A DNA stretch of 24,477 nucleotides from Patescibacteria group bacterium (GTDB taxonomy: Bacteria; Patescibacteriota; Kazan-3B-28; UBA10110): positions 5,848 to 30,324 of the forward strand of contig DQGN01000017.1 in assembly GCA_003524745.1 (NCBI GenBank). The letters run 5' to 3'. The position numbers and the translations under genes were made by a program. The notes under the pieces are model-generated. The model saw only the letters and a list, made by a program, of their open reading frames with translations, had not been told where the DNA came from and made no database searches. Each line of letters starts with the position of its first letter. The stretch's first letter is position 1. This document shows positions 7,322 to 12,720 of this stretch, piece by piece.

Positions 7322-8023
7322 ATGCCATGGAGCAAAGAAGGCGATGGTTTTCTAGTAACCAATCTTCAGTTACCAATCCATCCCAAAATGTTGCCTGTCA
7401 GCGACAAAATAGGGATCGATGCCAAGAATGATGAGTATGGACGACTTCTTTATGTCAGTACAGCCTATGTTGTGCTAGATCTTGCCGAGGAAATAGAAAC
7501 TGGCAATATTACGCCTGTGCTGCACACACGACCGGCTGCAAATATCATTTTCTTGCGCCGCGATGAGAGTGGGGAAATTGTAATTGGGCTGGTTCGACGG
7601 GAACGTCCGGCCGTGGGGGATAATCCGGGAGTGATGGTAACGAAAGCTTGCGGTGGCTACTTCCATGATGGGTCCACAGGCGATCTGCAATCTTTCGTGG
7701 AGATGGTTCATCGCTATGTGGGCCTTCGAATCAAAGTTGAAGATCTGTACCTTTGTGGCGATGGAGTGTTTGGATATGTATCCGATCCCGGCCATGGAGG
7801 AATTCGTACTCCTATTGCCTTTACTTATGCGATCAAGTGGGAGGTGGATCCGGGAGTGGTACCCAAGATGGAGTTAATCTGGGTGCCTCTTGATGAAGCA
7901 GTAGGTTACTGCTTTCAAACACTTAATAACTTGGTCGGGACTGATATCGAGGATACATCTTCGATTCTCTCAGTACTGAACCTTCAACATCTGATTGCCA
8001 CGGATCAGATCAAGGTTGATTAA
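7322..8023 (+). CDS. Nudix-fold protein with a degenerate Nudix box
   Basis: A 233-residue protein. About residues 75-195 read like an ADP-ribose pyrophosphatase-type Nudix domain: I-I-F-L-R-R-D, then L-V-R-R-E-R-P-A, then a G-G-Y-F-H-D-G stretch where the Nudix box should be, and E-L-I-W-V-P-L-D-E-A near the end. The catalytic R-E-x-x-E-E-x-G is replaced by F-V-E-M-V-H-R-Y-V-G-L, so the metal-binding glutamates are mostly missing and hydrolase activity is doubtful. A binding or sensing role is possible. It has its own strong promoter, a strong Shine-Dalgarno 11 bases upstream and its own terminator, so it is a separate transcription unit. It is richer in G+C than the neighbours (31 of 60 bases in 7501-7560). 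This suggests separate acquisition or high expression. Family call moderately sure, function unknown. Confidence 0.6.
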   Translation: MPWSKEGDGFLVTNLQLPIHPKMLPVSDKIGIDAKNDEYGRLLYVSTAYVVLDLAEEIETGNITPVLHTRPAANIIFLRRDESGEIVIGLVRRERPAVGDNPGVMVTKACGGYFHDGSTGDLQSFVEMVHRYVGLRIKVEDLYLCGDGVFGYVSDPGHGGIRTPIAFTYAIKWEVDPGVVPKMELIWVPLDEAVGYCFQTLNNLVGTDIEDTSSILSVLNLQHLIATDQIKVD

Positions 8024-8061
8024 TATACTTTACGCCTCTGCGTATTGTGCTAATCTAATTG

Positions 8062-8084
8062 CCGCCCTTCTCTGGGCGGTTTTT
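8062..8084 (+). terminator. Intrinsic terminator after the Nudix-like gene
   Basis: The perfect stem CCGCCC (8062-8067) and GGGCGG (8074-8079) has the six-base loop TTCTCT and is followed directly by five T. It lies 39 bases after the stop codon. Confidence 0.85.
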
Positions 8085-8108
8085 GTGCTACGGCAGGTTT
8101 TAGAATAA

Positions 8109-8127
8109 TATAATAGTTTGGTACAAT
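8109..8127 (+). promoter_or_regulatory. Possible -10 boxes upstream of the transporter
   Basis: TATAAT (8109-8114) and TACAAT (8122-8127) lie between the preceding terminator and the ATG at 8160. A promoter is expected here, but neither box has a good -35. The choice between them is open. Confidence 0.3.
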
Positions 8128-8159
8128 AAACTCATTATTTTTTAAAATTCTATATCAAT

Positions 8160-9419
8160 ATGCTTGCGTTAAAGGACTGGCAGAAAAGGATTTTGTTTAC
8201 TTCCTGGATTACTTATGCCGGATTTTATTTGACCCGCGTTAATATATCGGTGGCCATTCCAGGTATGATCCAAGAATTCGGCATTTCCAAAACCGTGATG
8301 GGCGCAGTTTTAAGCGCCTTATTCTTTGCTTATGCGGCAGGTCAATTTATTAACGGTCAGATGGGAGATAAATTCGGATCCAAGAAATTAGTGGCAGTTG
8401 GTCTTTTAGGTACAGCCATTATTAATGTAATTTTTGGTTTCACAGGTAATTTTTTAGCAGGAATGATATTGTTGTGGGCACTCAACGGTTTTTTCCAATC
8501 TATGGGTTGGGCTCCGACAGTTAAATTAGTAGCTAACTGGTTTCCCAGCCAAGATCGAGGCCGAGCCGCCGGCATTTTAGGAACCTCCTACCAAATTGGC
8601 AATGTGTTGAGTTTGGCATTGGCGGGAGTAGTGGTGGGCGCTTTAGGGTGGCGCTGGGCCTTTTGGGCCCCAGTCGGCATCATGGTTCTTTTATCCATCC
8701 ATTGGTTATGGCGGGTGCAGGAAAAGGCAGAGGATGTCGGCTTAAAACCAGTCGAGATCGCCACCCCTGCTACCGGTTTCCGATCTACTCTTAGGTATGT
8801 GCTGACCAGTCGATATATTTGGTTAGTTGCTCTTAGCCTATTCGGCTTGAATATAGTTAGATATGGTTTCTTGGACTGGGCTCCGACCTACTTTTTTGAA
8901 GTGCAAAAAGCGCATATCGCCACAGCGGCTTACAAATCAATTATCTTTCCTTTGGCTGGGTCTATCGGAGCGTTGAGCGCGGGATGGCTGTCGGATCGGT
9001 TTTGCCAAAGTCGGCGAGCACCCGTGTCAGTAATCCTGCTGGTGATTTTAGTGGCGGCGATTTTAATCTTCCCGCATTGGCCAGCGGAGTTGTGGTGGGC
9101 CGGCCTGATTAACTTAGCCGTCATTGGTTTTGCTACCTATGGCCCCCATGTCTTAATGGTGGCCGCTTTGCCTATGGATTTAGGCACTAAGGAAATGGCC
9201 GCTTCAGCTACCGGTTTCATTGATGGCTGGGGTTACATCGGCGCGGCTCTTACCGGTGTGGGGACGGGGTATTTATTAGATCGTTTTGGTTGGAATTCTG
9301 CTTTTGACTTCTGGGTCGCTGGAGCGGTGGTAGCTGCCGCCTTAATAGCTTGCATGTGGAATTACAAACCAGTTTGTCCTGCACCAGTTACTTCTATAGA
9401 AGGTGATCCCGCCGTCTAA
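8160..9419 (+). CDS. MFS transporter, organophosphate:phosphate antiporter (GlpT/UhpT-like)
   Basis: A 419-residue protein with 12 hydrophobic segments in two six-helix halves. The N-terminal R-V-N-I-S-V-A-I-P, the G-Q-M-G-D-K-F-G loop between helices 2 and 3, and N-G-F-F-Q-S-M-G-W-A-P match the OPA family pattern (GlpT has N-G-W-F-Q-G-M-G-W-P-P at this place). OPA carriers exchange phosphate for sugar phosphates or glycerol 3-phosphate, and GlpT/UhpT also carry the phosphonate fosfomycin. A phosphorylated or phosphonate substrate would fit the following cytidylyltransferase and phosphonate genes, but the substrate and direction are inference; other MFS families such as ACS are possible. It starts a new unit after the terminator at 8084. 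Confidence 0.72.
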   Translation: MLALKDWQKRILFTSWITYAGFYLTRVNISVAIPGMIQEFGISKTVMGAVLSALFFAYAAGQFINGQMGDKFGSKKLVAVGLLGTAIINVIFGFTGNFLAGMILLWALNGFFQSMGWAPTVKLVANWFPSQDRGRAAGILGTSYQIGNVLSLALAGVVVGALGWRWAFWAPVGIMVLLSIHWLWRVQEKAEDVGLKPVEIATPATGFRSTLRYVLTSRYIWLVALSLFGLNIVRYGFLDWAPTYFFEVQKAHIATAAYKSIIFPLAGSIGALSAGWLSDRFCQSRRAPVSVILLVILVAAILIFPHWPAELWWAGLINLAVIGFATYGPHVLMVAALPMDLGTKEMAASATGFIDGWGYIGAALTGVGTGYLLDRFGWNSAFDFWVAGAVVAAALIACMWNYKPVCPAPVTSIEGDPAV

Positions 9420-9428
9420 ATTATCGGC

Positions 9429-9457
9429 TTGAATGTCCTGATGGTCGGATATATAAT
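9429..9457 (+). promoter_or_regulatory. Sigma70-type promoter of the small cytidylyltransferase
   Basis: TTGAAT (-35) at 9429-9434 and a perfect TATAAT (-10) at 9452-9457 are separated by exactly 17 bases. The start point is expected near 9464, giving a leader of about 27 bases without a Shine-Dalgarno. It probably drives the cytidylyltransferase and may also drive the phosphonate genes, for which no separate promoter is apparent. Confidence 0.6.
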
Positions 9458-9491
9458 TGACTGGTAGCGGATTATTAACCAGCCAGTTTTT

Positions 9492-9974
9492 ATGGATCAC
9501 CCGGTTGAGCCTACAACTAAAAGGAAAGTAGTTTATGCCTACGTGGTGGGAGATATAATTCACATCGGGCATATTCGACATTTGCAGAATGCTAAAAAAC
9601 AAGGTGGCTACTTGATTGTCGGAGTATTGACTGACGAGGCGACCACAGAAAAGAAACCATTACCAATTATTTCTTTCTCTGAAAGGATGGAATTAATTAG
9701 GTCTTTGAGAATGGTAGATGAGGCTATCCCCCAGACCACTTATTCACCTTTAGATAATGTAAGGCGTATTAAACCAGATGTTTTAATGGAAAGCGACAGC
9801 CACCCCGAACAACCAGCCAACCAGTTTGTTGAAAGTTATGGTGGTCAAGTTGTAATAACTTCTTATTATTCTACACAAAGTTCTACTAGCATTAAGAATA
9901 AGATTATCAAGACTTGGCGGCCACCTGTGGTAACCTCCTCTATTACTCAAGTAGTTTCTTCGACTGATAATTAA
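9492..9974 (+). CDS. HIGH-type cytidylyltransferase (TagD/GCT-like)
   Basis: A 160-residue member of the nucleotidyltransferase family of TagD, PCT and the RfaE C-terminal domain. The ATP/CTP-binding H-I-G-H is at 24-27 after the D-I-I start of the fold, and the second signature S-S-T-S-I-K-N-K lies near residue 135. These enzymes make CDP-alcohols or CMP-phosphonates from CTP. Next to a GlpT-like carrier, glycerol 3-phosphate to CDP-glycerol is one option; another phosphonate or phosphate headgroup is equally open. It is not the same as the cytidylyltransferase domain of the next gene, so the locus encodes two activating activities. The N-terminal ten residues before K-V-V-Y-A-Y are probably a flexible extension. 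No Shine-Dalgarno. Confidence 0.75.
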   Translation: MDHPVEPTTKRKVVYAYVVGDIIHIGHIRHLQNAKKQGGYLIVGVLTDEATTEKKPLPIISFSERMELIRSLRMVDEAIPQTTYSPLDNVRRIKPDVLMESDSHPEQPANQFVESYGGQVVITSYYSTQSSTSIKNKIIKTWRPPVVTSSITQVVSSTDN

Positions 9975-9990
9975 AATGAGCAAATATGCA

Positions 9991-10013
9991 TTTCTGGGGA
10001 GGCAATCCAGAAA
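9991..10013 (+). other. Hairpin in the leader of the phosphonate genes
   Basis: The perfect 7-base arms TTTCTGG (9991-9997) and CCAGAAA (10007-10013) enclose the nine-base loop GGAGGCAAT, which contains an SD-like GGAGG. No T-run follows, so it is not an intrinsic terminator. It could sequester or display the GGAGG, or be a processing site. Confidence 0.35.
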
Positions 10014-10078
10014 ACGATTCATTAATTGTCCTCAGAGATGTACCAGACAACAGCAACGCTCCTGTCTTTAGATGGTTT

Positions 10079-10114
10079 TTTATGAACGGCGCACACATAT
10101 GAGCCGTTCATAAA
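10079..10114. other. Perfect 12-base inverted repeat upstream of the PEP mutase gene
   Basis: TTTATGAACGGC (10079-10090) and GCCGTTCATAAA (10103-10114) are perfect complements around a 12-base loop. A T-run is present before it but not after it, and none follows on the other strand, so a terminator is unlikely. An operator for a dimeric regulator or an RNA structure in the leader are both possible. The 258-base gap 9975-10232 contains this, the smaller hairpin at 9991-10013 and a 31-codon ORF, and no clear promoter. Confidence 0.45.
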
Positions 10115-10232
10115 TCCACTAAAAAATAAAATTAATCATCTCCCAGAGCTAATTACTCCAGTAGACGACTTGGCTACAAGGTGATAAGCTGAATTTGAGC
10201 AAAATTAACAAAGTTGAACCAAAGGAGTGTGT

Positions 10233-11588
10233 ATGGCCAAGAAGGTATATGTAGGGATGGCAGCTGATTTACTGCACGAAGGGCATATGAATATTATCAA
10301 TACAGCGCGTGAGTTGGGCGATGTTACTATTGGTTTACTGACAGACAAAGCCATCGCCAGCTATAAGCGCTTACCGATGTTGACTTACGAACAGCGCAAA
10401 AGAGTAATCGAAAATATTGTTGGTGTAAAAGTCGTTTTACCACAAGAAACTCTGGATTATGTTCCCAATCTAATGGCCTTAAAACCAGATTATGTGGTAC
10501 ACGGGGATGATTGGACAACAGGAGTGCAAAGTAAAGTGCGTCAGCGGGTGATTGAAACACTAGCTCAGTGGGGTGGCGAACTAATCGAACCCAAATATAC
10601 CGAGGGGATATCTTCCACTGTTTTGGTTTCTGCCATCAGCTCACGCGGGGTTACTCCCGATGAACGCCGGGGACTTTTGCGCCGGTTAATTTATTCCAAG
10701 CCGATCGTACGAATACTGGAAGCACATAACGGTCTTACTGGACTGATTGCCGAAAAGATTAAGATTGTCGATGCCGAAGGGCAGGGTCGCGAATTCGATG
10801 GCACTTGGTTAAGCAGTTTAACCCATTCAACTTCCAAGGGTAAGCCAGATATTCAATATATGGATATTACTTCAATGGCCCAAACTATTAGTGAGATTTT
10901 TGAAATTGGGTCCAAGCCAATGATTGTGGATGTGGATAATGGTGGCTTGGCCGAACATTTTGTTTTTACCATACGCACCTTAGAGCGGTTGGGGGTTTCG
11001 GCGGTGATCGTGGAAGATAAGGTTGGTCCCAAACGTAATTCATTGTTTGGTACAGAAGTTAAACAAACCCAAGATAATGTAGAAAATTTCTGTGATAAAA
11101 TTCGGGCAGGTAAAGCGGCGCAGGTGACAGATAGTTTTATGATTATTGCCCGGGTTGAAAGCCTGATTTTGGGTATTGGTTTAGAGGATGCCCTAATGCG
11201 TGCTCGGGCATATATTATGGCGGGAGCCGATGGCATTATGATCCATAGTAAAAACGAAGATCCAAAAGAAGTGATAGAATTTTGTCATGCTTATGCTCAA
11301 TTCGAAAGAAAAGTTCCTTTGGTAGTGGTGCCGTCTTCTTACAATACAATTACCGAAAACGAGCTGGTGGATGCGGGGGTTAATATAGTCATTTATGCCA
11401 ACCAGATGTTAAGAAGTGCCTACCCAGCTATGGTAAAAACTGCTGAATCCATTCTCAAATACCAAAGGGCCTTTGAGGCGAATGAATATTGTATGCCGAT
11501 CAAAGAGATTATTAAGCTCATTCCCCAGCCAGACGCAATCTATAAAGAATCAAACAACATTCCCATATCAGACCATGTCGTTAAATAG
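10233..11588 (+). CDS. pepM: Bifunctional cytidylyltransferase-PEP mutase (Fom1-like)
   Basis: A 451-residue cytoplasmic two-domain protein. Residues 1 to about 145 are a HIGH-type cytidylyltransferase (H-E-G-H at 15-18, I-S-S-T near 130). Residues about 155-451 are phosphoenolpyruvate mutase, which converts PEP to phosphonopyruvate and forms the C-P bond. The diagnostic [10 protein letters not shown] at 261-270 matches the EDKxxxxxNS motif that separates PepM from isocitrate-lyase relatives. The domain order and length match Streptomyces Fom1 (fosfomycin), whose cytidylyltransferase makes HEP-CMP from 2-hydroxyethylphosphonate and CTP. The ATG at 10233 is preferred over the GTG at 10227, because AAAGGAG at 10221-10227 is then a ribosome-binding site five bases away. 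It overlaps the decarboxylase start by 14 bases. Confidence 0.93.
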   Translation: MAKKVYVGMAADLLHEGHMNIINTARELGDVTIGLLTDKAIASYKRLPMLTYEQRKRVIENIVGVKVVLPQETLDYVPNLMALKPDYVVHGDDWTTGVQSKVRQRVIETLAQWGGELIEPKYTEGISSTVLVSAISSRGVTPDERRGLLRRLIYSKPIVRILEAHNGLTGLIAEKIKIVDAEGQGREFDGTWLSSLTHSTSKGKPDIQYMDITSMAQTISEIFEIGSKPMIVDVDNGGLAEHFVFTIRTLERLGVSAVIVEDKVGPKRNSLFGTEVKQTQDNVENFCDKIRAGKAAQVTDSFMIIARVESLILGIGLEDALMRARAYIMAGADGIMIHSKNEDPKEVIEFCHAYAQFERKVPLVVVPSSYNTITENELVDAGVNIVIYANQMLRSAYPAMVKTAESILKYQRAFEANEYCMPIKEIIKLIPQPDAIYKESNNIPISDHVVK

Positions 11589-12702
11589 CCAAACATTTTA
11601 TCGGGACTTACAAGATCGGGGGATAGAATTTTTTGTAGGCGTACCCGATTCTACGCTTAAATATTTTTGTAGTTATATTACTGATACCGTTTCCCCTAAC
11701 CGGCATATTATTACTGCCAATGAAGGCGGGGCAATTGCTTTAGCCGCCGGATATTATTTGGCTACCCAAAAAATTCCACTGGTTTATATGCAAAATTCCG
11801 GATTAGGTAATGCAGTCAACCCACTGACTTCATTAGTAGACTCATCTGTGTATGGTATCCCGATGCTATTAATGATTGGTTGGCGAGGAGAGCCGGGTGT
11901 TCACGATGAGCCCCAGCATGCTAAGCAGGGTAAGATTACCCTACAACAATTGGATGTGTTAGGGATTCCTTACGCTATATTATCCGACACCGAAGCTTCC
12001 ATAAAACCAATATTGGATGTGGCAATGAAACATTTGGCAGAACAACGGTCACCCTACGCTCTGGTTGTACGCAAAGACACATTTGCTAAGTATAGTGCTA
12101 CCGATACTAGAACTTCCTTGAGTAATTTATTGCGAGAAAGGGCGGTGGCTAACATTATTGATAATTTGGATGCAACCGACATTGTGGTATCTACCACTGG
12201 TATGACTTCGCGGGAATTATTCGAATACAGGGCAAGTTTAGGCCAAGGTCACCAACGAGATTTTCTTACAGTAGGATCAATGGGGCATGCTTCTCAAATT
12301 GCTTTAGGAATTGCTTTACATAAACCCGACCGGCAAGTGTATTGTCTGGATGGGGACGGAGCGGCCATTATGCATATGGGTGCCATGGCTATTATCGGTA
12401 CACAAAAACCAGCCAATTTTAAGCATATTGTGATTAACAATGGTGCCCACGAATCGGTGGGTGGCCAACCAACGGCAGGACAAAGCATTGATTTATTGGC
12501 TATAGCCCAAGCGTGCGGGTATTCAACTATTTTATTGGCTGACAATACCAAGTCTTTGCAAGATCAATTACAGATTTTAAAAAAAGCTACGGGTCCTGCT
12601 TTTTTGGAAGTACGGGTGGCCGTGGGGCACAGAGATGATCTGGGTCGGCCGACGATCACCCCCCAAGAAAACAAACAAGCGTTTATTAATTTTTTACAAT
12701 AA
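11575..12702 (+). CDS. ppd: Phosphonopyruvate decarboxylase
   Basis: A 375-residue TPP-dependent enzyme that decarboxylates phosphonopyruvate to phosphonoacetaldehyde, pulling the unfavourable PEP mutase equilibrium forward. The N-terminal half holds the TPP-activating Glu (N-E-G-G at 49-52). The C-terminal half holds the TPP/Mg motif G-D-G-A-A at 260-264, ending in N-N at 288-289. [11 protein letters not shown] near the start is characteristic of Ppd and of the related sulfopyruvate decarboxylase. The direct overlap with pepM settles the substrate. The ATG at 11575 lies inside the pepM end and gives a normal length; the frame is also open further upstream inside pepM, but no extension is needed. 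Same role as Fom2. Confidence 0.93.
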   Translation: MSLNSQTFYRDLQDRGIEFFVGVPDSTLKYFCSYITDTVSPNRHIITANEGGAIALAAGYYLATQKIPLVYMQNSGLGNAVNPLTSLVDSSVYGIPMLLMIGWRGEPGVHDEPQHAKQGKITLQQLDVLGIPYAILSDTEASIKPILDVAMKHLAEQRSPYALVVRKDTFAKYSATDTRTSLSNLLRERAVANIIDNLDATDIVVSTTGMTSRELFEYRASLGQGHQRDFLTVGSMGHASQIALGIALHKPDRQVYCLDGDGAAIMHMGAMAIIGTQKPANFKHIVINNGAHESVGGQPTAGQSIDLLAIAQACGYSTILLADNTKSLQDQLQILKKATGPAFLEVRVAVGHRDDLGRPTITPQENKQAFINFLQ

Positions 12703-12707
12703 ATTTT

Positions 12708-12713
12708 TATAAT
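12708..12713 (+). promoter_or_regulatory. Possible -10 box for a leaderless transcript of the fusion gene
   Basis: A perfect TATAAT ends seven bases before the ATG at 12721, which is the spacing of a leaderless transcript. No convincing -35 was found and the gap is AT-rich, so chance is a real alternative. The gene also has no Shine-Dalgarno. Confidence 0.25.
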
Positions 12714-12720
12714 TCGAACT

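Noticed and set aside
10079..10114. Perfect inverted repeat read as an intrinsic terminator
   Set aside because: No T-run follows the stem on either strand, so it is listed as a structure or operator instead.
11473..11574. Longer phosphonopyruvate decarboxylase start within the PEP mutase gene
   Set aside because: The extra 34 residues are out-of-frame PEP mutase sequence; the ATG at 11575 gives a normal family N-terminus.
10233..11588. PEP mutase domain read as an isocitrate/methylisocitrate lyase
   Set aside because: The EDKxxxxxNS motif is intact and ppd overlaps it directly, which marks a true PEP mutase.
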